Shown piece by piece: positions 34,145-42,604 of a stretch of DNA of 64,000 bases. The stretch lies in the NCBI RefSeq assembly GCF_900107205.1, contig NZ_FNPC01000005.1:186001-250000 (forward strand), in the 5' to 3' direction. Below the pieces are notes generated by a model. That model saw nothing but the letters and a program-made list of their open reading frames with translations. It searched no databases and had not been told where the DNA came from. How positions within the stretch are numbered: the stretch's first letter is position 1; every line of letters starts with the position of its first letter. This DNA comes from Halopenitus persicus (GTDB taxonomy: Archaea > Halobacteriota > Halobacteria > Halobacteriales > Haloferacaceae). Made by a program: the position numbers and the translations under genes.

Positions 34145-34838
34145 GGCATTGTTCAGAGTAGCTGATTGAAGCAGACGTCGAATGCTTGAAGCAACGTTTC
34201 TGCTGTGTTCCGATCAGCGTGTCTGAAGTGGTTGGCGAAGGCTGCAGTTCGATGTTTCAGTCGTTTAAAGACGTGTTCGACGGTATTCCGATTCCCGTAG
34301 ATGACGTGTTGGAATCGGTGTAAGTGACGGTGGCAGGCCGCCTGCAGCCAGGGTGCGCCATCGACCAGAAAGATCGCGTCGTCAATGAGATGGTTCTTTT
34401 GGAGTTCCGCGAGGAAAATCTCGGTCAGCGCAGACGTCCGGGTTGAAAATAGTCGCACGTGCAGCAGGCGACTCGAGTCAGGATCAGTTGCAGCAAACAA
34501 CCAGTAGCGCTGGTCATTCACTCGGATTACGTTTCGTTAACCGCGACGCAATTCGGGCTGTGGCTCTCTACAGGCTGTAGGGTAGCCTTCTGAATCCAGT
34601 TGTGAACGGTAGAGCGACAGTGCTCGACACTCAACCAGCAGGACTGAAACGGTATCTGACAGCGATAGTCCAGCCAAATGCAGTTCGATACCGAGCTTCA
34701 TAGCTGACTCGAGTGTCACCTTTCGCTCCACAAACTCTCGCCCCGGGAAGCCACTACACTCGGTGAGGCGGCGGGTTTCTGGCATAGGCACCAAAAAACT
34801 ACGTCCGCTTCACTTTTCGATATTATTTGAACAGTGTC
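34145..34838 (-). mobile_element. Decayed IS6-family element C with both ends
   Basis: A 694-bp element. The left end GGCATTGTTCAGAG and the right end (read inward) GACACTGTTCAAAT form imperfect terminal inverted repeats. The transposase reads from MPETRRLTECSGF near 34785. It changes frame near 34640 to RSTVHNWIQKATLQPVE, then again near 34530, where one base is missing before VIRVNDQRYWLFAATDPD. It continues in a clean frame through LVDGAPWLQAACHRHLHRF to AFDVCFNQLL at 34153. Two frameshifts make it inactive on its own. No target duplication is visible. It closes the right side of the AT-rich island in the same orientation as element A. Confidence 0.82.
34153..34785 (-). pseudogene. Frameshifted IS6-family transposase of element C
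   Basis: The coding part of element C. The C-terminal 120 residues are intact and include the DDE-type core (FLVDGAPW, NRNTVEHVFKRLKHRT). The N-terminal part is in a second frame and the middle in a third. A single missing base between ACG and TA near 34530 explains the second shift. The protein would be non-functional without recoding. Confidence 0.8.
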
Positions 34839-34918
34839 GCAATAGTAATATCAACGCCGTCGATTCCGGCTTTCCCCGACGAAGTATCCGACGTCGACGG
34901 GAGCGAACCTGACTGCAG

Positions 34919-36370
34919 TCACGTCAGCGCATCCGCGACCGTCCCGGTCGCATCCGGCACGGTCCCCGCGAGGATATCGATCCACCGATACTCCGCGTAG
35001 GCGTCGGCGATCGGTTGCAGAACCGACGCTGACGGGTCCGCTTCGACGCCCCTTTCGGTCGCGTCGGCGAGGATCTCGTCCGGGCGATCGAGGTCCTCGA
35101 CGAGGCGGCGAGCCAGCCACCGATTCAAGGGTGCGTCGGAGGACGCGAGCGACTCGATCGCGTCGATCGCGTCAGTCCGCGCCGACCGTATCTCGGCGCC
35201 GTCGTCCGGCAGGAACGGGTCGTCGGCCGCCAGGCGTTCGCCCAGCACGTCGAACGCGTCGAGGTACGCGAGGGTCCGGTGGGTCCGCCGCAGCCGGGTC
35301 GCCGGATGGGTCGCGGAAAAGCCCGGCAGCGCGATCGGGTCGAACCGGGCCTCGTCGAAGAACTCGCCCATCCGCCGCGAGAGGAGCCGGACGCTCGGCG
35401 CGTCCCGCGGCAGCGAGGACTCCTCGCGGTACACGTCCGAATCCGGGTAGCGGATCGGGTGTTCGAGCTCCTCGGACGCGTCGGCCCCGTGGAGATCGAG
35501 GAGACGCTCCTCGATCCGCGGCGCGAGGGCCTCGAGGGCGTCGACGATGGCCGATTCGACCGTTGCAGCCGGAACGCCGTCGGCAACCGCGGGCAGCGCG
35601 ACGTACCGGCGCCGGAGGTGGCGACCGGCGTCGATCCGTGCCTGCACCGTCTCGACGTCGCCGACGGCCGACCCGGTTCGAAGCGGGTTCGCCCGCTCCT
35701 CGATCGCGTCGACGCCGCCGACCAGCGTCGACCGCCGCGCCACGTCGAGCCAGCGCTCGATCGCCCCGTAGACGGCGGTCCCCTCCTGGACGGTCCGTGC
35801 CGGCCCCGGAAGCGCCCCGCCGAACGACTCGATCGTCTCGAGGGTCGCGTCCACCGACCGCGTCACGTCACGTGGCGCCCCGCGTTCGGCGACGGCCGCC
35901 CACGTTCCGACCGCGTTCGCGGCGTGTCCCCGGGCGGTCACGAGCCGGTCCGCGACCGAAAGCGCGGGCGGCGACGCTCGGCGGTCGCGCAGTTTCTCGT
36001 GGGCGGCCAGCGCCGAGCGAGCCGCGGCACGCTCCTCGCGGATCCGGCTCCGGATCGCGCCGTTCGGCAGCGTTTCGGCCGACAGCGGCTCGGGGATCGG
36101 AGCCAGGAGAGCCCGAACCCGGCCCCGAAACCGTTCGGCGACGGTCGGATCGAACGGAACCGGAACGATCGCGGGCCGGGCGGGCGGCGACGACTCCCGG
36201 ACCGACTCCAGTCCGGTCGGGTCGAACGTCGGCGGATCGTCCCAGACGGACCGGTCCGAACGGTCGGTACAGCCGGCGAGCGAGACGGAGCCGGCGGCAC
36301 AGACGGCCCCGATCGCCGCGGTCCCGATCCCCGAGAGTACGGAGCGACGTGATCGGTTCGGCGGAGTCAC
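34919..36370 (-). CDS. Large Tat lipoprotein, unknown function
   Basis: 483 residues, starting with a GTG (complement of 36368-36370) that overlaps the preceding gene's stop (GTGA). The signal NRSRRSVLSGIGTAAIGAV ends in the lipobox LAGC near residue 34. The exported domain is almost entirely alpha-helical and Arg/Ala/Glu-rich (RIREERAAARSALAAHEKLR near 109-128, LRRTHRTLAYLDAFDVLGER). It has no Cys and no catalytic motif I recognise. It is co-transcribed with the second lipoprotein gene just upstream. A scaffold or binding role at the cell surface is possible, but nothing in sequence shows it. Confidence 0.75.
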   Translation of the reverse strand: MTPPNRSRRSVLSGIGTAAIGAVCAAGSVSLAGCTDRSDRSVWDDPPTFDPTGLESVRESSPPARPAIVPVPFDPTVAERFRGRVRALLAPIPEPLSAETLPNGAIRSRIREERAAARSALAAHEKLRDRRASPPALSVADRLVTARGHAANAVGTWAAVAERGAPRDVTRSVDATLETIESFGGALPGPARTVQEGTAVYGAIERWLDVARRSTLVGGVDAIEERANPLRTGSAVGDVETVQARIDAGRHLRRRYVALPAVADGVPAATVESAIVDALEALAPRIEERLLDLHGADASEELEHPIRYPDSDVYREESSLPRDAPSVRLLSRRMGEFFDEARFDPIALPGFSATHPATRLRRTHRTLAYLDAFDVLGERLAADDPFLPDDGAEIRSARTDAIDAIESLASSDAPLNRWLARRLVEDLDRPDEILADATERGVEADPSASVLQPIADAYAEYRWIDILAGTVPDATGTVADALT

Positions 36371-37305
36371 GATCCGTCACCCCCGTCGGAGGCGTCGGAC
36401 GCAGTGGCCGTAGTGGACGCGTTTGACGTGTCCGATGCAGTTGACGTTCCCACGGTCACGGTCGCCGAGTCAGTCGGCTGGTCGTCCGTCGATCCGATGT
36501 CAGTCGAGCCGGCGTCAGTCGGGTCGACGACGGTTGGGGATCCCTCGACGGTGGCGTTCGCGTCGATGCGGTCGTACCTCGTGTCGACGTTCCGGCACGG
36601 GGACCGGCCGCTGGCGCCGGAGCCGGACAACGCCGTGGGAGAGCGAAAGGTCACCGGCAGCCGGATGAACAGCCCGACGGCGTCCCACGCGTCGGCCGTA
36701 CACGCCCGGTCGGGGGGCCTGAGCTCGCGGCAGTACTCGAACTCGACGTGGTCCCGCTCCCAGGAGACCGAGTGGATCCGAAACCGCTCGCAGGATTCGA
36801 TCCCGAACGTCCTGAAGAACACCGACTGCGTCTCGAAGTCGGTCGCCTCGAGGAACGACCGGGCCGACGCGGCCGCGTCGGCGGGGACGCCGTCGGCGAA
36901 CGCGAGTTCGGGAACGCGGTCGGCGTCGACGATGAGTTCCCGGCTGATGGCCCCGGGAACGGCGCCGACGGGCGGTCCGCTCGCGGCGGGTCCCGAATTC
37001 GGCTCGCCTCGGGCTCCGGTTCCGGTTCGGGTTCCGTTCCCGGTTCCGGTTTCGCTCCCGTTCCCGTTTCCACTCCCGGTCGACGGCGTTCCGGTGGCGT
37101 CCGCCTCGCGGAGGACGGACCGTCCGCCGGGGTTTCTGGGCTTTCGAACGGGCGGGTCGGTCTCGGTCCCGGAGCTCGGGTTCGGGCCGGCGGGACGGTC
37201 GGACGTCGATCCGGAATCGGCGGCGTCGAGACAGCCGGCTGTCCCGACCCCGAGCGCGATCCCGGAGAGGGCGGTTCGGAGGAGGCGGCGTCGCGACGGG
37301 GACAT
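36367..37305 (-). CDS. Tat lipoprotein with Gly/Thr-rich linker, unknown function
   Basis: 312 residues. The signal SRRRLLRTALSGIALGVG leads to lipobox TAGC near residue 25. Residues about 70-105 form a GNGNGSETGTGNGTRTGTG-like linker, as on cell-surface proteins. A compact domain (about 115-245) follows, with four Cys (ESCERF, FEYCREL, DRACTAD, SPCRNVD) that could form two disulphides outside the cell. A Thr/Ser/Asp-rich tail ends the protein. It is the first gene of a two-gene operon whose second member is the large helical lipoprotein. The domain is not one I recognise. Confidence 0.72.
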   Translation of the reverse strand: MSPSRRRLLRTALSGIALGVGTAGCLDAADSGSTSDRPAGPNPSSGTETDPPVRKPRNPGGRSVLREADATGTPSTGSGNGNGSETGTGNGTRTGTGARGEPNSGPAASGPPVGAVPGAISRELIVDADRVPELAFADGVPADAAASARSFLEATDFETQSVFFRTFGIESCERFRIHSVSWERDHVEFEYCRELRPPDRACTADAWDAVGLFIRLPVTFRSPTALSGSGASGRSPCRNVDTRYDRIDANATVEGSPTVVDPTDAGSTDIGSTDDQPTDSATVTVGTSTASDTSNASTTATASDASDGGDGS

Positions 37306-37442
37306 ACCGGCGGAGTTCGACGGGAGAGCGGCAAAGGGCTTGCGCTTCCCGCACCGTCCAACCCACGGGACCGACGGGACCGAGGGACTGGCCGCGCCGT
37401 TCCGGCATCGATTTCAACCGGCCGACCGTAGCCTCCGGATCG

Positions 37443-38387
37443 ATGCCGACGCAGCCCTCCACATCGCGATCGGCGACGACACCAGCGGCGGCGACGGGAG
37501 CATCGACGGCGACGGGAGCATCGGCGGCGACAGCCGACGTCTCGACCGTCTCCGTCGACGACGGCCGGACGATCGCGTACGCCGAGTACGGCGATCCGGA
37601 CGGGGACCCCGTCCTGTTCTTCCACGGAACGCCCGGGTCACGCCTGCTGGCCGGGCTCCTCGAGCCGGCAGCCACGGAGCACGGCGTTCGGCTCGTCGCG
37701 CACGACAGGCCCGGATACGGTCGGTCGGACCCGCAACCCGACCGGACGGTGCGCGACGCCGGGGCGAACGCGGCCGCGGTGCTCGACGCCGCCGAGATCG
37801 AGACCGCGGGACTCGCCGGGTTCTCCGGCGGGAGCGCGCACGCGCTCGCGACCGCCGCCCTCCACCCCGATCGGGTCGACCGGGTGGACGTCATCGCCGG
37901 GATCGCGCCGCCGGAGTTCGCCGAGTCGACGGCACGTGCGCCCCGGCTACTTGCGGGGATGGCGCGGCGGGCACCGTCGGTGCTCGGCTCGGTCCTCCGG
38001 GCGGACGCGTGGGTCGCCGAGCGGCGGTCCCCGTCCGCCGCGGTCTCGCGGTATACGTCCGACGCCGTCGACGAGACGGTTCCAGACGACGTGGCGACGG
38101 TCGTGAAGGCCGACCTCCTCGAGGCGGTCGCTCGCTCCCGGTCGGGGGCCGTGACCGAGTTCCGGACGACCGCCGCCGAGTGGGGGATCCCCCTCGAGAC
38201 GCTCTCGAAGGCGGCCATCGACGTGCGGTTCCACCACGGTGACGTGGACGCGAACGCGCCGCTGGCCGACGTTCGTCGGTTCGTGGCGGCGATTCCGACC
38301 GCCGAGCTGCGAGTGCTCGAGGGCGCCGACCACCTCCGGACGCTCACGCGGGCGGGGCCGACCGCGCTGCGCGAGCGGACGGAGTGA
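37443..38387 (+). CDS. Alpha/beta hydrolase
   Basis: 314 residues. After a low-complexity Ala/Thr/Ser leader (about 1-32) encoded by short repeats, the hydrolase fold begins at VSVDDGRTIAYAEYGDPDG. The oxyanion segment is FFHGTPGSRL near 59-68, the nucleophile elbow GFSGGSAHA near 126-134 with Ser128, an acid candidate in HHGDVDANAP, and the C-terminal His in GADHLRTLT. This Ser-Asp-His set fits esterases, lactonases or C-C hydrolases; the substrate is not indicated. It is divergent from the lipoprotein operon. The true start could be internal to the leader, but no better start codon is present. Confidence 0.85.
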   Translation: MPTQPSTSRSATTPAAATGASTATGASAATADVSTVSVDDGRTIAYAEYGDPDGDPVLFFHGTPGSRLLAGLLEPAATEHGVRLVAHDRPGYGRSDPQPDRTVRDAGANAAAVLDAAEIETAGLAGFSGGSAHALATAALHPDRVDRVDVIAGIAPPEFAESTARAPRLLAGMARRAPSVLGSVLRADAWVAERRSPSAAVSRYTSDAVDETVPDDVATVVKADLLEAVARSRSGAVTEFRTTAAEWGIPLETLSKAAIDVRFHHGDVDANAPLADVRRFVAAIPTAELRVLEGADHLRTLTRAGPTALRERTE

Positions 38388-38428
38388 CCGGCCGGTTTTT
38401 CGGACGCAACCGTCGGCCGGGACCGCCG

Positions 38429-38941
38429 TCACTCCGTGAGGTCGACCACGGTCGCTCCCGAGATGGCGACCAGCCGCTCCGGATCGACCGGCCAGACGGC
38501 GGTGGGCGTGCCCGCGGCGGCCCAGACGACGTCGAACTCCCGAAGGGTCGGATCCAGCACGACCGGGAGATCGGCGTCGTGGCAGATCGGCGGGACGCCC
38601 CCGATGCTCCAGCCGACGATCTCGCGGACGCGATCGGCGTCCGCCATCGCCGCGTCCGCCGCGTCGAACCGGTCCGCCACCGCGGCCAGATCGACGCGGT
38701 TCGCGCCGCTGGTGACCGCAACGACGAGATCCTCGTCGGCCGGCGAAGCAGCCGTCCCGCGATCCGGGGTCGATGAGTCGAGCTGGACCACGATGCTCGA
38801 GGCGATCTGCGCCGTTGCACAGCCGATCGCGTCGGCGGCGTCAGCCGCCGTCTTCGTTCCCTCGGGAAACTCGGTGGGCGCGACCTCGAGGTCGTGCTCG
38901 GCGGCGGCACGCTCGGCGAACTCGCTCGCGCGTGGATGCAT
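38429..38941 (-). CDS. YbaK/EbsC-type aminoacyl-tRNA deacylase
   Basis: 170 residues of the YbaK/ProX editing-domain fold: RASEFAERAAAEHDLEVAPT near 4-23, AADAADAIGCATAQIASSIV near 32-51, the conserved IVGWSIGGVPPICHD near 108-122 and ELD-like LDPTLREFDVVWAAAG. Related enzymes hydrolyse mischarged tRNA such as Cys- or Ala-tRNA(Pro). The conserved Lys of YbaK near the N-terminus may be K30 in EGTKTAAD. The start is leaderless, about 27 nt after a CTTTATATC element. It converges with the hydrolase. Confidence 0.85.
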   Translation of the reverse strand: MHPRASEFAERAAAEHDLEVAPTEFPEGTKTAADAADAIGCATAQIASSIVVQLDSSTPDRGTAASPADEDLVVAVTSGANRVDLAAVADRFDAADAAMADADRVREIVGWSIGGVPPICHDADLPVVLDPTLREFDVVWAAAGTPTAVWPVDPERLVAISGATVVDLTE

Positions 38942-39033
38942 ATCCGGCCGGTCGGCTGGCCAGGATATAAAGGGAGGTCTCGGTCGAGGTGGTCGATATA
39001 TAAACGACGGTTTCGGTCGGGTCGGTCTCGATC

Positions 39034-39053
39034 GGACCGACTGCAGTCGGTCC
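39034..39053. terminator. 20-bp perfect palindrome between two minus-strand genes
   Basis: GGACCGACTGCAGTCGGTCC reads identically on both strands. It lies three bases after the stop of the 94-residue protein and about 100 nt before the YbaK start. It could be a terminator hairpin or a dimeric operator; the sequence alone does not decide. Confidence 0.45.
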
Positions 39054-39055
39054 GG

Positions 39056-39340
39056 TTAGTGCGAGTGGCCGAGCGCGTCCTCGAGCGACTGGCCGAAGCG
39101 CTCCTCGAACAGCTCCTCGGCGGTCTCGTTGATCTCGCGGATGTCCTCGGGGACCTCGCCCTCGGCGTGGTGGGCGAAGGCGTGGGCCTGCTGTGCCATC
39201 ACCTGTACCAACACGTCGGTCACGACGCGGGTCGGCTGCTCGCCCTGGTCGGCCATTAGGTCGACGAGCCCCGCGGGGAGCTCGACCGTGTCCTCGTCGC
39301 CGTCCGGTCCGGTTACCGTGTACGTCTCGGTGGCTGCCAT
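39056..39340 (-). CDS. Conserved small cytosolic protein, unknown function
   Basis: 94 residues: MAATETYTVTGPDGDEDTVE, then a helix-rich middle (LPAGLVDLMADQGEQPTRVV near 21-40, VLVQVMAQQAHAFAHHAEGE) and ETAEELFEERFGQSLEDALG, ending GHSH. His-rich segments are notable (FAHHAEG, GHSH). It looks like a conserved haloarchaeal small protein. It is separate from YbaK, with TATA-like strings in the gap. No function can be assigned. Confidence 0.7.
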   Translation of the reverse strand: MAATETYTVTGPDGDEDTVELPAGLVDLMADQGEQPTRVVTDVLVQVMAQQAHAFAHHAEGEVPEDIREINETAEELFEERFGQSLEDALGHSH

Positions 39341-39456
39341 ACGCGTACCTGGCCGGCGGCACGTAAGGGTCTGTGGATGTCCGGTCGGGATCGATGAGTC
39401 GAGATGCTCCACTGCCGGATACGGAAACCGATCCGCCGGGCATCGACCGCTCCTCG

Positions 39457-40707
39457 TCAGTGCTCCCGCAGGAACCGTTCCGCGGCGTCGGCGACGATCG
39501 ATTTCCCCGTTTTCACGTCGCTCCAGGCGATCCGCTCGTCGGGTTGGTGGGCGGTCGCGAGATCCCCGGGGCCGAAGACGACCGCCGGGATCCCGGCGTC
39601 GATGAAGTGGCGCGCGTCCGTTCCGCCGGTGAACCCTTCGACCGGAGCCTCGACCCCGTGGTCGGCGGCGGCCGACCGGACGGCCTCCACGATCGGCTCC
39701 TCCGGGTCGATCTCCGACCCCTCGAACTGCACCGAGAACCGCTCGAACTCGGGCGGGTGCTCGCGCAGCCACTCGTCGTCATCGACGACCGCCTGCAGCC
39801 GCTCGCGGAACTCGGCCTCGACCTCGGCGACCGTCTCGTGGGGCGCGACGCCGATCCGGATCTCCGCGGTGAGCTCGGCCGGCACGCTCGAGGCCCAGTT
39901 TCCGGCCTCCACCGTCCCGAAGTTGACCGGCCACGGCGTCTCGTAGTCCGCATACAGGGGATGGGTGACCCGGTCACAGCGCTCCGCTTCGAGATCCGCG
40001 AACGCGTGCCGGATCCGCTCGAAGTGGGGCAACACCGACTCGCCCTCCCAGGCCTGGGCGGCGTGTGCCGACTTGCCGAAGATGCGCAGCCGCATCATCA
40101 GGGACCCCTCCGCGGCGACGACCGCGTCGAACCCGCTCGGCTCGGTGACGATCGCGGCGTCGCGCTCGAAGGGATAGGGGTTCCGCCGGGCGGCGACGGC
40201 CGCGCCGATCCCGCCCTCCTCCTCGCCGGCCACGCTCTCGACCACGATCCGGCCGTTCAGATCCCCGGACTCGGCGGCGCGGTCCGCGACCGCGCGCGCC
40301 GCGAAGACGTTCAACGCCAGGCCGCTCTTCATGTCGAGCACCCCGCGGCCGTAGAGCGTGTCCCCGTCCGCCCGGACCGTGAACGGGTCGCTCGTCCAGT
40401 CGGCCTCGGTGACCGGGACCACGTCCGCGTGGCCGTTCAGGACGACCGTCGGACCGGCGTCAGGGTCGCCGAGCTCGAGGACGCCGGCGACGCTCGGGCG
40501 GTCCGCGAGGTCCAGCGTCTCGACGTCGGGGAACGACTCGTGGGCCGCCAGAATTTCAGGGTCGGGGTCCCACTCGTAGGTCTCGAACCCGAGCGACTCC
40601 AGTTTCTCGGCGATCCACCGCTGTACCTCCCCCTCCTCGCCGGGGAGGCTCGGGTACGAGACGAGCGTCTCGATCGTCTCTCGCAGATCCTCGTGGGGGT
40701 CCCGCAT
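39457..40707 (-). CDS. M20 family metallopeptidase (ArgE/DapE-like)
   Basis: 416 residues with the M20 zinc-peptidase set: NGHADVVPV at 91-99 (His ligand, catalytic Asp), YGRGVLDMKSG near 119-129 (bridging Asp), GEEEGGIG near 161-168 (catalytic Glu pair), a lid domain near 195-310 (GKSAHAAQAW), and the C-terminal GGTDARHF. Members deacetylate or desuccinylate amino acids or cleave small peptides. The substrate here is unknown. The start is the Met of MRDPHEDL; a GCTTTTAAAT TATA-like element lies only about 12-20 nt upstream, unusually close. A much longer open frame reaching 42057 is antisense to the aminotransferase and rejected. Confidence 0.88.
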   Translation of the reverse strand: MRDPHEDLRETIETLVSYPSLPGEEGEVQRWIAEKLESLGFETYEWDPDPEILAAHESFPDVETLDLADRPSVAGVLELGDPDAGPTVVLNGHADVVPVTEADWTSDPFTVRADGDTLYGRGVLDMKSGLALNVFAARAVADRAAESGDLNGRIVVESVAGEEEGGIGAAVAARRNPYPFERDAAIVTEPSGFDAVVAAEGSLMMRLRIFGKSAHAAQAWEGESVLPHFERIRHAFADLEAERCDRVTHPLYADYETPWPVNFGTVEAGNWASSVPAELTAEIRIGVAPHETVAEVEAEFRERLQAVVDDDEWLREHPPEFERFSVQFEGSEIDPEEPIVEAVRSAAADHGVEAPVEGFTGGTDARHFIDAGIPAVVFGPGDLATAHQPDERIAWSDVKTGKSIVADAAERFLREH

Positions 40708-40815
40708 CGCGTAGCGATTTAAAAGCACGCACGATAACCGTTTCGACGGGTGGACGCAGGAGACCGTAGCAGTGACGGGACGGTCGGACGAGGGCCGGGA
40801 CGAGGCACGAACCCC

Positions 40816-40823
40816 CTTAAATA
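40816..40823 (+). promoter_or_regulatory. TATA element of the class III aminotransferase gene
   Basis: CTTAAATA is 23-30 nt before the ATG at 40846, consistent with a leaderless transcript. Confidence 0.6.
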
Positions 40824-40845
40824 GCGTGGCCGAGTAGGACGACGC

Positions 40846-42162
40846 ATGCAACGAGAGACGGCCGAGCCGAGCGTGGGTCAGTTGCCGGGCCCGAAGGCGA
40901 GCGAGTGGGTCGAGTTCCATCGGGAGTCCGCGGCCCCGAGCACGTACGTGTACGACTTCGTGTGGGACGTCACCGAGGACGCGGTCGGCCCCTTCTGCAC
41001 CGACCCCGACGGGAACGTCCTCCTGGATTTCACCAGCCACGTCGCCGCCGCGCCGCTCGGGTACAACAACCCGCTGATCATGGACGAGCTCCGCGAGTTC
41101 GACCTCGTCGACCCGCTGAAGATCGCGGGCCAGGACTTCTACGTCAGCACCGGCGGGTCGCCCGACGACGCCGACCTTCCGGGGCCGGCTCACCTGATGG
41201 ACCGACTCGTGGAGCTCACCGACCACTACGGGATGGACACGGTCTTCCTCTCGAACTCGGGCGCGGAGGCGGTCGAGAACGCGATGAAGGTCTGTTACGA
41301 CCACTGCGCGAACCCGAAATACGGGATCACCTTCGAGGGCGCCTTCCACGGACGGACCCTCGGCGCCCTGTCGCTGAACCGGTCGAAGTCGGTCCACCGG
41401 CGGTCGTTCCCGGAGATCAGCGGGATCCACGACGTCCCGCATAGCCTCGCGGGCGTGCAGCGCCTCCGTGAAAAACTCGATCCCGAAACCGGCCACATCC
41501 CGGCCGACCAGGTCGCGTACCTGATCCTGGAGCCGGTGCAGGGCGAGGGCGGCTACCGCGTTCCGAGCGCGGAGTTCATGGCGGCGGTGAACGACCTCTG
41601 TGCCGACCACGACATCCCGATCATCGCCGACGAGATCCAGTCCGGGCTCGGCCGGACCGGGCGGATGTGGGCGTCCGACCACTACGCGTTCGAGCCCGAC
41701 GTGATCACGAGCGCGAAGGGGCTCCGCGTCGGCGCCACGGTCTCCCGGTCCGAGATCTTCCCCGAGGAGCCGGCGCGGATCTCCTCGACGTGGGGCGCGG
41801 GCGACGTCATCGCGTCGATCCAGGGGGCGGTCACCCTCGGCGTGATCCGGGAGCACGACCTGCTCGACCACGCCGAGCGGATGGGCGACCGATTCCTCGA
41901 GCAGCTCGAGGAGCTGCGGGCCGCCCATCCCGACGCGGTGGTGGACGCGCGCGGGCTCGGGCTGATGACCGCCATCGAGTTCGACACCAAACAGCGACGC
42001 GAGGACGTCATCGACGCGGCGCTCCGGCGCGGGCTGCTCACGCTTGGCTGCGGCCACAAGACGCTCCGACTCCTGCCGCCGCTGGACGTTCGCGAGCGCG
42101 AGCTCGACATCGCCGTGGACCTCCTCGGGGACGCGATCGCCGAGGTCGCCGCCTCCTCGTAG
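40846..42162 (+). CDS. Class III PLP-dependent aminotransferase
   Basis: 438 residues of the ornithine/4-aminobutyrate/acetylornithine transaminase group. Visible are the cofactor loop FLSNSGAEAVENAMKVCYDH near 131-150, FEGAFHGRTLGALSLNRSKS near 165-184, YLILEPVQGEGGYRVPS near 225-241, the acidic residue in IIADEIQSGLGRTG near 259-272, and Lys291 in SAKGLRVGA that forms the Schiff base. It transfers an amino group from an omega- or alpha-amino acid to a keto acid. The unusual length of the N-terminal part (SEWVEFHRESAAPSTYVYDF) is seen in archaeal versions. It is divergent from the M20 peptidase. Confidence 0.88.
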   Translation: MQRETAEPSVGQLPGPKASEWVEFHRESAAPSTYVYDFVWDVTEDAVGPFCTDPDGNVLLDFTSHVAAAPLGYNNPLIMDELREFDLVDPLKIAGQDFYVSTGGSPDDADLPGPAHLMDRLVELTDHYGMDTVFLSNSGAEAVENAMKVCYDHCANPKYGITFEGAFHGRTLGALSLNRSKSVHRRSFPEISGIHDVPHSLAGVQRLREKLDPETGHIPADQVAYLILEPVQGEGGYRVPSAEFMAAVNDLCADHDIPIIADEIQSGLGRTGRMWASDHYAFEPDVITSAKGLRVGATVSRSEIFPEEPARISSTWGAGDVIASIQGAVTLGVIREHDLLDHAERMGDRFLEQLEELRAAHPDAVVDARGLGLMTAIEFDTKQRREDVIDAALRRGLLTLGCGHKTLRLLPPLDVRERELDIAVDLLGDAIAEVAASS

Positions 42163-42196
42163 ACGGCCGGCATCGAGAAAGACGGTCGGCTCCCGA

Positions 42197-42562
42197 TCAC
42201 TCGCCGACGGCGTCCGCGATGAGTTCCTCGAACGCGTCCGCCGTGATCCCGTATCGGGTGTAGCCGTCCCGCGTTCGCTCGCGGTCGATCGTCGCGACGC
42301 GCGTTCCGTCGACCCGGATCTCCCAGGGATCGCCCTCCCGAACGTCGACGCCGAGCAGCCGGATGTCGACGTCGTGGGTCGCCTCGAGGCGGGAGACGAC
42401 CGGGGGAACGAGCGCGCCGTCCGCGAACCGCGGCGGCGCGTACGCGGGACCCGGACGCGACCGAAACGCTTCGACCGCCGCCGACCACCAGGCCGGCAGC
42501 TCAGCGAGGTCGACGTCCGCGTACGGGTCGGACTCGTGGACGTCGATCCGAGATTCTATCAT
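42197..42562 (-). CDS. Hypothetical protein, 121 residues
   Basis: Begins MIESRIDVHESDPYADVDLA and has a helix (LPAWWSAAVEAFRSR) and a beta-rich C-terminal half (DVREGDPWEIRVDGTRVATI, YTRYGITADAFEELIADAV). No signal, membrane segment or known domain. The start is preceded by AT-rich sequence (42565-42600) that should contain the promoter. It lies tail-to-tail with the aminotransferase and downstream of the Rieske gene on the same strand, 42 nt beyond the Rieske stop. Confidence 0.65.
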   Translation of the reverse strand: MIESRIDVHESDPYADVDLAELPAWWSAAVEAFRSRPGPAYAPPRFADGALVPPVVSRLEATHDVDIRLLGVDVREGDPWEIRVDGTRVATIDRERTRDGYTRYGITADAFEELIADAVGE

Positions 42563-42604
42563 ATATCCATTATTTATGATATCATCCGACTTACTTTTAA
42601 AGGC

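Noticed and set aside
39457-42057. An 866-codon minus-strand frame extending the M20 peptidase
   Set aside because: The extension is antisense to the well-supported class III aminotransferase and has no domain. The peptidase begins at 40707.
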